From: an alpha proteobacterium BAL199
GTDB taxonomy: Bacteria; Pseudomonadota; Alphaproteobacteria; Thalassobaculales; Thalassobaculaceae
Assembly (NCBI GenBank): GCA_000171835.1
Contig: ABHC01000035.1
Location: 1 to 39,358 of the forward strand
Direction: 5' to 3'
Length of the DNA: 39,358 nt
The notes beneath the pieces were generated by a model. It searched no databases. It was not told the DNA's origin and saw only the letters and a program-made list of their open reading frames with translations. Shown here in pieces: positions 9,250-17,737 of this stretch (its first letter is position 1; every line of letters begins with the position of its first letter). The position numbers and the translations under genes are program-made.

Positions 9250-10016
9250 CCGTGCATTTCATCGGCGCCGGGCCGGGTGACCCGGATCTGCTGACCATCC
9301 GAGGCCGCGACCTGATCGCGCGCTGCCCGGTGTGCCTGTACGCCGGATCGCTGGTGCCGGCGGCGGTGGTGGCCCACGCCCCGGACGACGCCAGCGTTGT
9401 CGATACCGCGCCGCTGACCCTCGACGACATCATCGCCCTGATCGCCGACGCCCACGCCGCCGGACACGATGTGGCCCGCGTGCACTCCGGCGACCCCTCG
9501 ATCTACGGCGCCATCGCCGAGCAGATCCGCCGGTTGCGAGACCTGGGCATTCCCTACGACATCACCCCGGGCGTGCCGGCCTTCGCCGCCGCCGCCGCCG
9601 CCCTCGGCACCGAACTGACGGTGCCGGAGGTGGCGCAGACCATCATCCTGACCCGCACGGCGATGAAATCCTCGCCGATGCCCCAGGGCGAGGAGTTGGA
9701 GAACCTGGCGCGCACCAAGGCGACGCTCGCCATCCACCTGTCGATCCGCAACCTGCGCGAGGTGCGCCGGGTGTTGGAGCCGCACTACGGCGCCGACTGC
9801 CCGGTCGCCGTCGCCTACCGGGTCGGCTGGCCGGACCAGCAGATCCTGCGCGGCACCCTGTCCGGCATTTCGGCCCAGGTGCGCGCCGCCAAGATCACCC
9901 GCACCGCGTTGATCCTGATCGGCCCGGCGCTCGACGCCCACGGCTTTCGCGATTCCGCGCTTTACGACGGCGCCCACGCCCATATCCTGCGGCCAGTCCG
10001 GCGCTCCGCCGGCTGA
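9246..10016 (+). CDS. cobM: Precorrin-4 / cobalt-precorrin-4 C11-methyltransferase
   Basis: This 256-residue SAM-dependent tetrapyrrole methylase starts [20 protein letters not shown] and contains [24 protein letters not shown] and the CobM/CbiF stretch [18 protein letters not shown]. It methylates C11 after ring contraction. It is the last gene of the six-gene overlapping cobalamin operon, with its start overlapping the previous stop by 4 nt. The next gene (GNAT) follows after 16 bases and may be co-transcribed. Confidence 0.94.
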   Translation: MTVHFIGAGPGDPDLLTIRGRDLIARCPVCLYAGSLVPAAVVAHAPDDASVVDTAPLTLDDIIALIADAHAAGHDVARVHSGDPSIYGAIAEQIRRLRDLGIPYDITPGVPAFAAAAAALGTELTVPEVAQTIILTRTAMKSSPMPQGEELENLARTKATLAIHLSIRNLREVRRVLEPHYGADCPVAVAYRVGWPDQQILRGTLSGISAQVRAAKITRTALILIGPALDAHGFRDSALYDGAHAHILRPVRRSAG

Positions 10017-10032
10017 CAACCCTGGATACGCC

Positions 10033-10416
10033 ATGCCGACACGCAGGGGCCTGCTGCGCCGGGCGACCCACGCCGATCTGACCCGGCTGTTCGAGATCTG
10101 GACGACCGTTTCCGAACACCGGTTCCGCGACGACTGGACCCAGTTCACCGCGACTGCGGCACGGTTCCTGGCGCACGGCCGGGTCTGGGTGTGGTCGGAC
10201 GGCCGGGGCGTGCACGGCTTCGGCGCTGCCGACCCGGTGAGCGGCGAGGTCGAGGCGGTCTACGTCCACCCCGACGCCCAGGGCCGCGGCATCGGCCGGG
10301 CGCTGCTGCGGAAATGCTGCGACGACCTGTTGCGCCGCGGCCATCGCCACGCTTGGCTGCTGACCTCGCCGGGCACCAGGGCCGAGCGGATCTACCGCGA
10401 CAACGGCTGGCAGTAG
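10033..10416 (+). CDS. GNAT acetyltransferase, interrupted by an in-frame amber codon near its end
   Basis: This 127-residue GNAT-fold protein has the acetyl-CoA loop VHPDAQGRGIGRALLRKCC and the helix/strand end AERIYRDNGWQ. Right after the Gln codon comes TAG (10414-10416). The same frame then continues for 17 sense codons (AGQEPSGAVRLRKRLIA) to TGA at 10468-10470. That is the usual last beta strand of GNAT proteins (GWxxxGxxPSGxVRLRKRL). So a full-length version seems to have ended at 10470. The simplest reading is a recent nonsense mutation; suppression is possible. Loss of the last strand may not abolish folding. The acetyl acceptor is unknown. Confidence 0.8.
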   Translation: MPTRRGLLRRATHADLTRLFEIWTTVSEHRFRDDWTQFTATAARFLAHGRVWVWSDGRGVHGFGAADPVSGEVEAVYVHPDAQGRGIGRALLRKCCDDLLRRGHRHAWLLTSPGTRAERIYRDNGWQ

Positions 10417-10526
10417 GCCGGCCAGGAGCCGAGCGGCGCCGTCCGGCTGCGCAAACGGCTGATTGCGTGAGCCCGAACCCGCCGGGGTTTGCTAGAATAC
10501 CGCCATATCACACTGCGGAGTTTCCG

Positions 10527-11675
10527 ATGTTTCTGACCAACCAGGACATGGTCGAACTGGCCGAGTGGCGGCAGCAGTTGCACCGGATGCCGGAGCTGTC
10601 GGGCGCGGAAGTGGAGACCGCCCGCGCGGTCCAGGCGTTCCTGTCATCCACCGGTGCCGACCGGATCGTCACCGGGATCGGCGGACATGGGGTCGCCGCG
10701 GCCTATGAAGGGGCGGAACCCGGCCCGACCGTCCTGTTCCGCGCCGAGCTTGACGGACTGCCGATCGCCGAGATTTCCGACATCCCCCACCGCTCCGCCA
10801 TCGCCGGACGGGGACACATGTGCGGGCATGACGGGCACATGGCGACCCTGGCAGCGCTGGCCCGTGGCCTGGGGCGGCAGCGCCCGAAGCGCGGCCGTGC
10901 GGTACTGCTGTTCCAGCCGGCCGAGGAGGACGGTTCCGGTGCGGCCGCGGTCACCGCCGACCCGAAATTCCGCGAGATCGCACCGGACTTCGCGTTCGCG
11001 CTGCACAACCTGCCCGGCATCCCGCTCGGCCACACGGCCCTGGTCGACGGGCCGGTCAACTGCGCGTCGCGCGGCATGCGCGGCACCTTCACCGGCAAGA
11101 CCGCCCACGCCTCAATGCCGGAGACCGGTGTGTCGCCGATGAGCGCGGTGGCGGGCCTGATGCCGGCCCTGACCGCGCTCGGCAGCGGCGGCCCGATCGA
11201 CGATACCTTCGCCATGGTGACGGTGACCCACGCAAGGATGGGCGAGCCGGCCTTCGGGATCGCGCCGGCGCACGCGGAGGTCTGGGCGACGCTGCGGACC
11301 CTGACCGATGCCCGCATGGAGGCCCTGCGCGCCAGGGCCGAGCAGCTGGCCGAGTCGGCCGCCCGCGACTCCGGCCTGGTCGTCGAGATCGACTATCACG
11401 ACGTGTTCCGGCACTGCGAGAACGCACCAGAGGCGGTCGGCCACCTGCACCGCGCGCTCGAGGCCGAGGGCGTGCCCTGCGACCGCGGCTTCCCGCCGTT
11501 GCGGGCGTCGGAGGATTTCGGCCGGTTCGGCGATCACGCCCCGTCGGCGATGTTCTTCCTCGGCGCCGGCGAGAACCACCCCAGCCTGCACAACCCCGAC
11601 TACGACTTCCCAGACCACCTGATCGGCATCGGTGCCCGGGTGTTCATGCGCACCCTGCGTGACCTGCTGGGATAG
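10527..11675 (+). CDS. M20-family amidohydrolase (metal-dependent aminoacylase-like)
   Basis: This 382-residue protein is of the M20D amidohydrolase type (hippurate hydrolase/aminoacylase family). It has the metal-site motif MCGHDGHMATLAAL, the acidic PAEEDGSGA, ALHNLPGIPLG, and the C-terminal HNPDYDFPDH. Members hydrolyse N-acyl amino acids or similar amides in the cytoplasm. ATG 10527 follows GCGGAG at 10515-10520. It lies alone after the GNAT gene. It is more distant from the two tandem M20 genes at 17.7-20.1 kb than those are from each other. Substrate unknown. Confidence 0.88.
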   Translation: MFLTNQDMVELAEWRQQLHRMPELSGAEVETARAVQAFLSSTGADRIVTGIGGHGVAAAYEGAEPGPTVLFRAELDGLPIAEISDIPHRSAIAGRGHMCGHDGHMATLAALARGLGRQRPKRGRAVLLFQPAEEDGSGAAAVTADPKFREIAPDFAFALHNLPGIPLGHTALVDGPVNCASRGMRGTFTGKTAHASMPETGVSPMSAVAGLMPALTALGSGGPIDDTFAMVTVTHARMGEPAFGIAPAHAEVWATLRTLTDARMEALRARAEQLAESAARDSGLVVEIDYHDVFRHCENAPEAVGHLHRALEAEGVPCDRGFPPLRASEDFGRFGDHAPSAMFFLGAGENHPSLHNPDYDFPDHLIGIGARVFMRTLRDLLG

Positions 11676-11821
11676 TGGGGCGGCTGGAGCGGAACGACGG
11701 CTTTGGATGAGGAGCGACCAGTGCGGCCGTCGCTACCATGCCGCGTGACTCTCGATGTCGCAGGACCCTTTTGTCAGGTATTTTCCGCGACACTTGCGAG
11801 TTCGTCGGAGGGTAATCGGAA

Positions 11822-12352
11822 ATGGTCGTGCTGCAGACGATGACTCTAACGCTCAGTCCTTGCTGCCCAAGAGACCGCGCTGACTTCATCGACCTGGAGC
11901 TTGATCCAGAGGTTATGCATTTTCTGAACGGCGGCGCGGTTGACCATGAGAAGACCGACCCGAAGGACGTGACGTTCCTCATGCCCAGAGGAACAGAACC
12001 GCACGTTTGGACGGCCCGTCGAACAGTCAACGACGAGTTCGTCGGGTGGTTCTGTTTGTTTCCAGAGACCGAGACGACAGCCGAAATCGGGTATCGCCTG
12101 CGCCGGAAGGATTGGGGTCAGGGGCTGGCCACGGAAGGGGCTCTGGCTCTCGTCAACTGGGGTTTCAGAGCCGCTGGGTATGACAAGATCGTGGCTTGCA
12201 CACTGGCGGTGAACCAGGGATCGCGCCGCGTGATGGAGAAGATCGGCATGACCTATGCTCGTACAGTCTCCTTCAACTCCGACCCACTCCCGGGCATCGA
12301 GCACGGGGAAGTCTGGTACGAGTTGACGCGCTCAGAATGGACCGGCAACTGA
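11822..12352 (+). CDS. RimJ/RimL-type GNAT acetyltransferase
   Basis: This 176-residue GNAT protein has the Acetyltransf_3 pattern: an N-terminal beta strand (LTLSPCCPRDRADF), EIGYRLRRKDWGQGLATEGALALVNWGF as the acetyl-CoA loop region, and NQGSRRVMEKIGMTY. GGAGGG sits upstream of ATG. Its base composition is visibly less G+C-rich than the flanking cobalamin and M20 genes, which hints at separate acquisition. The upstream gap (11676-11821) has a 6-bp inverted repeat, TGTCGC...GCGACA, but no clear mobile-element feature. Substrate unknown. Confidence 0.82.
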   Translation: MVVLQTMTLTLSPCCPRDRADFIDLELDPEVMHFLNGGAVDHEKTDPKDVTFLMPRGTEPHVWTARRTVNDEFVGWFCLFPETETTAEIGYRLRRKDWGQGLATEGALALVNWGFRAAGYDKIVACTLAVNQGSRRVMEKIGMTYARTVSFNSDPLPGIEHGEVWYELTRSEWTGN

Positions 12353-12421
12353 GCGGCAAGTCCGCTCCGGGTCGGCATTCAGCCCCACCGACCGAGACCC
12401 CGCCCTACCGGGCATCGACCG

Positions 12422-12835
12422 CTAAATATCCGCGAAGATCTCCAGCAGGTTGCCGTCCGGGTCGCGGAAGAACAGGGTGCGGTGGCCGAACGCCTGGTCG
12501 GTCGGCGGTGACAGCAGGGCGACGCCGTGCTGCAGCAGTTCATGGGCACAGCGGTCGACGTCGACGACCGGAACCTTGAACGCCAGTTGAAGCGCCGCGC
12601 TGCCGGATGGAATCGGAGCGTCGGCCGCCGTCCGGCTCGGCGTGGCCAGCGCCAGGGTGTTGGCGCCGATCCGGTACTCGATCCAGCCCGGCGAGAGTTC
12701 ACGCAGCAGCGCAAAGCCGAGGATGTCCTCGTAGAAGCGGCGCATCGCCGCCATGTCGCGCACGAAGACCACCGTGTAGTCGATCGCCTGAATGGCCTGG
12801 AAGGCCGAACCGGAACGCGAGTCCCGCTCGTTCAT
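12422..12835 (-). CDS. VOC (glyoxalase/bleomycin resistance) family protein
   Basis: This 137-residue protein has two beta-alpha-beta-beta-beta units typical of the VOC superfamily. The first contains DYTVVFVRDMAAMRRFYED and the second ends in FFRDPDGNLLEIFAD, with the metal-ligand Glu. Members include dioxygenases, isomerases and antibiotic-binding proteins; the function here is unknown. ATG at 12835 has GATGAGG upstream. It follows cobK on the same strand after 32 bases and may be transcribed with it by position only. Confidence 0.8.
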   Translation of the reverse strand: MNERDSRSGSAFQAIQAIDYTVVFVRDMAAMRRFYEDILGFALLRELSPGWIEYRIGANTLALATPSRTAADAPIPSGSAALQLAFKVPVVDVDRCAHELLQHGVALLSPPTDQAFGHRTLFFRDPDGNLLEIFADI

Positions 12836-12867
12836 GACCGCCTCATCTCCAATCTCACTGCCCCGCC

Positions 12868-13623
12868 TCATCCAACGCCCAGTGCCGCCAGCCACGCCAG
12901 CGCCTCGGCCACCGTCGTCGCCACCGGTGGTTCGGGCGGCACTGGCCGGCGGATCATGACCACCGGCAGCCCGAGCGCGCGGGCCGCCGCCAGCTTGGCA
13001 CTCCCAGAGGCGCCACCGCTGTTTCGACACACGATTGCGGCAATGCTCTGACGCTCCAGCAACGCCCGCTCCGTCGCCGCGTCGAACGGGCCGCGGCCGA
13101 TGATCACCCGGCAGCCGGGCCACGGCGGATCGAAGGCGTCGACCGTGCGAACCAGGAAGCGCGTATCGGGAACCGCGGCAAAGTCCGTGATCCGCTGGCG
13201 GCCCAACGCCAGGAACACATCGGCCCCCTCGGCAAGCCGGAGCCTAGTGACAGCGGCCGCCGCTTCGGCCTCGTCCGCGACCTCGATCCAGCGATCACCG
13301 GCTTCGGCCACCCAGCCCGGCCGGACCAGCGCCAGACGTGCCATTCCGGCGGCCCGCGACGCCTGGGCGGCGTGCGCCGAGATCTGCCGGGCGAACGGGT
13401 GGCTAGCGTCGACCAGCGCCGCATAGCCTTCGGCCCGCAGATGCTCGGCCAGACCCTCCGGCCCGCCGAACCCGCCGACCCTGACGGTCCCGGCAATCGG
13501 CGCGGGATCGACCGTCCGGCCGGCCAGGGCGGTGACCGGCTCGAACGCGCCACCCCCCACCAGAGCCGCCGCCAGCAGCCGCGCCTCCTCGGTGCCGCCC
13601 AGGATCAACACCCGCTCAGCCAC
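12868..13623 (-). CDS. cobK: Precorrin-6A / cobalt-precorrin-6A reductase
   Basis: CobK/CbiJ reduces the C18-C19 double bond of the contracted macrocycle with NAD(P)H. The 251-residue protein starts VLILGGTEEARLLAAAL and contains ALVDASHPFARQISAHA and the C-terminal IVCRNSGGASGSAKLAAAR, all hallmark CobK/CbiJ stretches. It overlaps cbiD by 8 bases on the minus strand, so the two are translationally coupled. Given the early-cobalt gene set, the cobalt-containing substrate (CbiJ role) is more likely. Confidence 0.93.
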   Translation of the reverse strand: MAERVLILGGTEEARLLAAALVGGGAFEPVTALAGRTVDPAPIAGTVRVGGFGGPEGLAEHLRAEGYAALVDASHPFARQISAHAAQASRAAGMARLALVRPGWVAEAGDRWIEVADEAEAAAAVTRLRLAEGADVFLALGRQRITDFAAVPDTRFLVRTVDAFDPPWPGCRVIIGRGPFDAATERALLERQSIAAIVCRNSGGASGSAKLAAARALGLPVVMIRRPVPPEPPVATTVAEALAWLAALGVG

Positions 13624-14704
13624 CGGCTTCTCCGACCACCACGCCCTGCCGGTTCACCACCAGCACCTCGACCGCCACCGGAGCGCCGCGCAGCGCCTCG
13701 AGCGCCGTCGCTCGGGACAGCGCCGCCACCCGGTCGGCGATCGGCAGGCCCGCATCGGTGGCGCGCGCCAGCACCTCGGCGGCGGTGTTGGCGGTCCGCA
13801 TCGCCGCCACTAAGTCGGCATCGCCGCCGAGGTCGACAAGCCGATCGGCCAGCCAGTCGAGATCGACCTGACTGCGCCCGGAATGCAGGTCGAGATGGCC
13901 CTGCGCCAGCTTGGAGAATTTCCCGAACCCGCCGGCCAGCGTCAGGTTCGGCACCGGGTGGGCGCGCAGGTATTTCAGCAGGCCGCCGGCGAAGTCGCCC
14001 ATGTCCAGATACGCGATCTCCGGCAGGTCGTAGCGCTGCATGACCAGCGCCTCAGTGGTCGAGCCGGTGCAGCCGACCACCCGGTCGAGCCCGGCAGCGC
14101 GCGCCACGTCGATGCCGCGGTGGATCGAGTGGATCCACGACGCGCAGGAGAACGGCACCACGACGCCGGTGGTGCCGAGGATCGACAGCCCCCCGACGAT
14201 GCCGAGCCGCGGGTTCCAGGTCTTCGCCGCCAGCGCCTCGCCGCCGGGAATCGACACCTCGATCTCGACGTCGCCCGGATCGCCGTGGGCCGCCGCCACC
14301 TCGGCGACGATCTCGGTCATCATCCGGCGCGGCACCGGGTTGATCGCCGGCTGGCCCGGCGGGATCGGCAGGCCGGCCAGCGTGACCGTCCCGACCCCTT
14401 CGCCGGCCCGGAACGTCACGCCCGACCCGGCGGCCCCACGCCGCACCGTGGCGATGACCGTGGCACCGTGGGTGACGTCCGGATCGTCGCCGGCATCCTT
14501 GACGATCCCGGTCATCGCCCAGCCGTCGGCCAGTTGCTCGCGCGCCAGGGCGAACGCCGGCTCCTCGCCCTTCGGCAGCCGGATCGACACCGGATCGGGG
14601 AACGCGCCGCTCAACAACGCGGTGTACGCCGCCTTGGTCGCGGCGGTCGCACAAGCGCCAGTCGTCCAACCGCGCCGAAGCGGACCTTCCGGTTTACGGG
14701 CCAT
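13616..14704 (-). CDS. cbiD: Cobalt-precorrin-5B C1-methyltransferase CbiD
   Basis: CbiD methylates C1 in the anaerobic (early-cobalt) pathway, replacing CobF. The 362-residue protein starts with RRGWTTGACATAATKAAY, the CbiD signature, and contains VEIEVSIPGGEALAAKTWNPRLGI in pieces, GGLSILGTTGVVVPFS and LAGGFGKFSKLAQGHLDLHS. Length is normal. It is transcribed away from cobA across a 70-base divergent region. Its presence, together with CbiX and CbiG, is the strongest evidence that the pathway inserts cobalt early. Confidence 0.95.
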   Translation of the reverse strand: MARKPEGPLRRGWTTGACATAATKAAYTALLSGAFPDPVSIRLPKGEEPAFALAREQLADGWAMTGIVKDAGDDPDVTHGATVIATVRRGAAGSGVTFRAGEGVGTVTLAGLPIPPGQPAINPVPRRMMTEIVAEVAAAHGDPGDVEIEVSIPGGEALAAKTWNPRLGIVGGLSILGTTGVVVPFSCASWIHSIHRGIDVARAAGLDRVVGCTGSTTEALVMQRYDLPEIAYLDMGDFAGGLLKYLRAHPVPNLTLAGGFGKFSKLAQGHLDLHSGRSQVDLDWLADRLVDLGGDADLVAAMRTANTAAEVLARATDAGLPIADRVAALSRATALEALRGAPVAVEVLVVNRQGVVVGEAGG

Positions 14705-14774
14705 GACGGTTTTCTACCCCGTCCGGTCGTCCCGGGACTAGGCCCGCGACGCCGCACTCGGGTACGGTAGCGCC
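14705..14774. promoter_or_regulatory. Divergent cbiD / cobA promoter region
   Basis: These 70 bases must hold start signals for two divergent cobalamin transcription units. No B12-box or riboswitch helix is recognisable and there is too little room for a full one. The ribosome site for cobA is weak. Confidence 0.4.
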
Positions 14775-15614
14775 ATGAATCGCGCTCCCTACTCTCCACC
14801 GGACTTCCAGCCCGGCCATGTCTGGCTGTGCGGCGCCGGGCCCGGCGACCCCGGCCTGCTGACCCTGCACGCGCTGCACGCGCTGCAGAACGCCGATGTC
14901 GTGGTCTACGACGCCCTGGTCAGCGACGGCGTTCTCGGCCTCGCCCGGGCCGAGGCGACCCTGGAATACGCCGGCAAGCGCGGCGGCAAGCCGTCGCCAA
15001 AACAGGCCGACATCTCGCTGCGGCTGGTGCAGCTGGCACGCCAGGGACTGCGGGTGCTGCGGCTGAAGGGCGGCGACCCGTTCGTGTTCGGCCGCGGCGG
15101 CGAGGAGGCCTTGAGCCTGGTGGCTGCCGAGGTTCCGTTCCGCATCGTGCCGGGCGTGACCGCCGGGATCGGCGGCCTCGCCTATGCCGGAATCCCAGTC
15201 ACCCACCGCGACACCAACCACGCCGTCACCTTCATCACCGGCCACGACGCCACCGGCGACGTTGCCGGAGTCGATTGGGCCGCGCTCGCCAAGGGCGCGC
15301 CGGTGCTGGTCATCTATATGGCGATGAAGCATCTGGCGACCATCGCAGACCGGCTGATCGATGGCGGCAAGGCGGGCGATACCCCGGTGGCGATCGTCTC
15401 CAACGCCGCCCTGCCGGACCAGCGGGTGCTGGAGACCACCCTGGCCAAGGCGAGCGCCGACGCCGAGGCCGCCGGCATGGCGCCGCCCTGCGTGGTGGTG
15501 GTCGGCGCGGTCGCCCGGCTACGCGCCGGTCTCGACTGGCTTGGCGCCCTGACCGAAGGCCGCGTGCTGGAGGCCGATCCGCTCGGCCTCGGGCGGGAGC
15601 GGCGAACCGGGTGA
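14775..15614 (+). CDS. cobA: Uroporphyrinogen-III C-methyltransferase (SUMT)
   Basis: CobA adds methyl groups at C2 and C7 of uroporphyrinogen III, giving precorrin-2, the branch point to siroheme and cobalamin. The 279-residue protein has VWLCGAGPGDPGLLTLHAL, VVYDALVS, GKRGGKPSPKQADIS, RLKGGDPFVFGRGGEEAL and VVPGVTAGIGGLAYAGIPVTHR-like stretches, all SUMT hallmarks. It is the single-domain form without a fused CysG dehydrogenase/chelatase part, so precorrin-2 oxidation must be done by another protein. It overlaps cobB by 4 nt. Confidence 0.95.
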   Translation: MNRAPYSPPDFQPGHVWLCGAGPGDPGLLTLHALHALQNADVVVYDALVSDGVLGLARAEATLEYAGKRGGKPSPKQADISLRLVQLARQGLRVLRLKGGDPFVFGRGGEEALSLVAAEVPFRIVPGVTAGIGGLAYAGIPVTHRDTNHAVTFITGHDATGDVAGVDWAALAKGAPVLVIYMAMKHLATIADRLIDGGKAGDTPVAIVSNAALPDQRVLETTLAKASADAEAAGMAPPCVVVVGAVARLRAGLDWLGALTEGRVLEADPLGLGRERRTG

Positions 15615-16945
15615 CCTTGCAGTACCCAAGGCCGGCGTCCGGCCTCATCGTCGCGGCCCCATCCTCGGGCGCCGGCAAGACCACGGTCGCCACCGCCCTG
15701 ATGGCGGCGTTGACTCGGCACGGCCTGCGGGTGGCACCCGCCAAGGTCGGGCCGGACTACATCGACCCCCGATTCCACGAGGCCGCCACCGGACGGTCCT
15801 CGATGAACCTCGACGGCTGGGCGATGCGGCCGGACTGCCTGGACGGGCTGATTGCCGCTCGCGGCACCGATGCCGATCTGGTGGTGGCCGAGGGCGTGAT
15901 GGGGCTGTTCGACGGAGCACCGATGGCGGGCGCCGTTGACGACGGCTCGACGGCAGCGCTGGCCCGGCGCACCGGCTGGCCGGTTCTCTTGGTGCTCGAC
16001 GCCGCCCGGCAGGCCGGTTCGGTCGCCGCTCTGGTGCACGGCTTCCGCAGCTTCGATCCGGCGGTACCGGTGGCCGGGGTGATCCTGAACCGGATCGGCA
16101 GCGGCCGGCACGCCAACCTGCTGCGCCGTGCGCTCGCGCCACTGGGCCTGCCGGTGGTCGGCGCCATTCCACGGGACGCGGCGACCGACCGGCCGTCGCG
16201 CCATCTCGGCCTGGTGCAGGCCGGCGAAGACCCCGCCCTGGCCGACTGGCTCGACCGGATCGCCACCCTGGCCGAAACGCATGTCGATCTCGATGGAGTG
16301 CGGGCATTGGCCCGCCCGTCACGGATCGGCGGCGCCCCGGCGGCATCGCTGCCGCCGCTCGGCAATCGGATCGCGGTGGCGCGCGACGAAGCGTTCGCGT
16401 TCCTGTACCCGCATCTGCTGGACGGCTGGCGGACCGAAGGCGCTGAATTGACCTTCTTTTCACCGCTCGCCGATGAAGCACCCGATCCGGCTGCGGACGC
16501 GGTTTACCTGCCCGGCGGCTACCCGGAACTGCACGCAGGGCGACTCGCCGACGCCGAACGATTCCGTGCCGACCTGCACACTGCCGCCGATCGCGGTGCC
16601 TGGATCTACGGCGAGTGCGGCGGCTTCATGGCGCTCGGCGACGCCCTGGTGGATGCTGACGGCGCGAGCCACCGGATGGCCGGATTGCTGCCGCTGACCA
16701 CCCGGTTCGACGTCCGCCGCCTGCATCTCGGATACCGGCTGATCACGACCAGCGTCGAGACCCCGTTCGGCCCCACCGGCGTGCGGCTGCGCGGCCATGA
16801 GTTCCACTATTCAACCGTCGGAGCCGAGGGCGGTGCCGACCGCCTGTTCGAGGTTGAAGACGCCTCCGGAACCAGACTCGGCGCCCAGGGTCTGCGACGC
16901 GGGCGCGTCATCGGATCCTACATGCACCTGATCGACCGAGACTGA
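15611..16945 (+). CDS. cobB: Cobyrinic acid a,c-diamide synthase (CbiA/CobB)
   Basis: This 444-residue enzyme amidates the a and c acetate side chains using glutamine and ATP. It has an N-terminal P-loop-like SSGAGKTTVATALMAAL, KVGPDYIDPRFHEAATG and EGVMGLFDGA. The C-terminal class I glutamine amidotransferase-like domain contains YLPGGYPELHAGRLAD and the nucleophile Cys in IYGECGGFMALGDAL, then the conserved HEFHYS. GTG 15611 overlaps the cobA stop (GTGA), so the pair is coupled. Because cobalt is inserted early here, the substrate is probably cobyrinic acid, matching CbiA. Confidence 0.95.
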   Translation: MTLQYPRPASGLIVAAPSSGAGKTTVATALMAALTRHGLRVAPAKVGPDYIDPRFHEAATGRSSMNLDGWAMRPDCLDGLIAARGTDADLVVAEGVMGLFDGAPMAGAVDDGSTAALARRTGWPVLLVLDAARQAGSVAALVHGFRSFDPAVPVAGVILNRIGSGRHANLLRRALAPLGLPVVGAIPRDAATDRPSRHLGLVQAGEDPALADWLDRIATLAETHVDLDGVRALARPSRIGGAPAASLPPLGNRIAVARDEAFAFLYPHLLDGWRTEGAELTFFSPLADEAPDPAADAVYLPGGYPELHAGRLADAERFRADLHTAADRGAWIYGECGGFMALGDALVDADGASHRMAGLLPLTTRFDVRRLHLGYRLITTSVETPFGPTGVRLRGHEFHYSTVGAEGGADRLFEVEDASGTRLGAQGLRRGRVIGSYMHLIDRD

Positions 16946-17098
16946 TCGGGCATCAAGAACAAAACGGGAAAATTAACCAATATCACGAATGCGTGATCGT
17001 GAAAGGAACAGAACGCTAATATGCAAACGCGACCGCCGGGAGACCGACCGTGGCCAAGGTGCACTATGATGCCTCGATGCCCGTGACCGTGCCCTCAC
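16946..17098. other. A+T-rich convergent intergenic region with an inverted repeat
   Basis: This 153-base gap lies between the convergent cobB and GNAT genes. It contains ATCACG (16982-16987), a 4-base spacer and CGTGAT (16992-16997), a perfect inverted repeat in an A+T-rich stretch. No U-tract follows. It may be a weak terminator or a protein-binding site; I see no supported gene. Confidence 0.35.
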
Positions 17099-17653
17099 TC
17101 ATTTGCGGACCCATCCATTCGCCCGCCACTCGTCTGCCTCGATCGCGAATCCCTGGACCTTGAAGCCGTTGTAGTCGGTCTCCCCGGTCGATCGCAAACC
17201 GACCGCCTCCAGCACCCGGGCCGACGCACCGTTCTCCGGCAACACGAAGGCGACGATGCGGTCAAGGCCAACCCGTTCAAAGCCGAAACGCAGGGCCGCG
17301 GCAGCCGCCTCCCGCGCGAAGCCCTTTCCCCAGTATGGGCGAGCCAGCGCATACAGGACCTCGACGTCCGCCGTCCGATCCATGGCGGCCAATCCGGCCT
17401 GACCGACGAACGTGCCGGTCGCCGCCTCCTCGACCGCCCAAACGCCGAAGCCGCGCTTCCAGCCCTCGCGAAATGCGGCGATGCGCGTGTCGGCGATCTG
17501 CTCGGCGAAGGCGACCAGCGCCTCGCCACCGGGCAGGTAGCGCACGACGTCCGGGTCGCCGCGCAGCGCAGCGTAGGCGTCGCGATCGGTCGCCGAAAAG
17601 CCGCGCAGCGTCAGTCTGTCCGTTGTGATGCTCGGTATCCGGGGCTCACGCAT
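17099..17653 (-). CDS. RimJ/RimL-type GNAT acetyltransferase
   Basis: This 184-residue protein begins ITTDRLTLRGFSATDRDAYA, the typical first strand of Acetyltransf_3 proteins. It has LARPYWGKGFAREAAAAALRFGFE as the acetyl-CoA loop and NGASARVLEAVGL near the end. Members acetylate ribosomal proteins or small molecules; the target here is unknown. It faces away from the M20 pair, with about 84 bases between the divergent starts. Confidence 0.85.
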   Translation of the reverse strand: MREPRIPSITTDRLTLRGFSATDRDAYAALRGDPDVVRYLPGGEALVAFAEQIADTRIAAFREGWKRGFGVWAVEEAATGTFVGQAGLAAMDRTADVEVLYALARPYWGKGFAREAAAAALRFGFERVGLDRIVAFVLPENGASARVLEAVGLRSTGETDYNGFKVQGFAIEADEWRANGWVRK

Positions 17654-17737
17654 CAGCCATGCGGGGTCACGGGTTGCGGTCGGGCGTTACCCGCTCGATA
17701 CTCCGGCGTCTGTCCGTCCGCAACCCGGAGTTCCCCC

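Noticed and set aside
8097-10016. 639-residue open frame on the plus strand
   Set aside because: Its first part is an Arg-rich shadow of cbiG-cobJ in another frame. Only the part from 9246 is real (cobM).
11676-11821. Integron attC-like site before the GNAT gene
   Set aside because: A short inverted repeat exists, but no integrase-type core sites (GTTRRRY/RYYYAAC) are recognisable.
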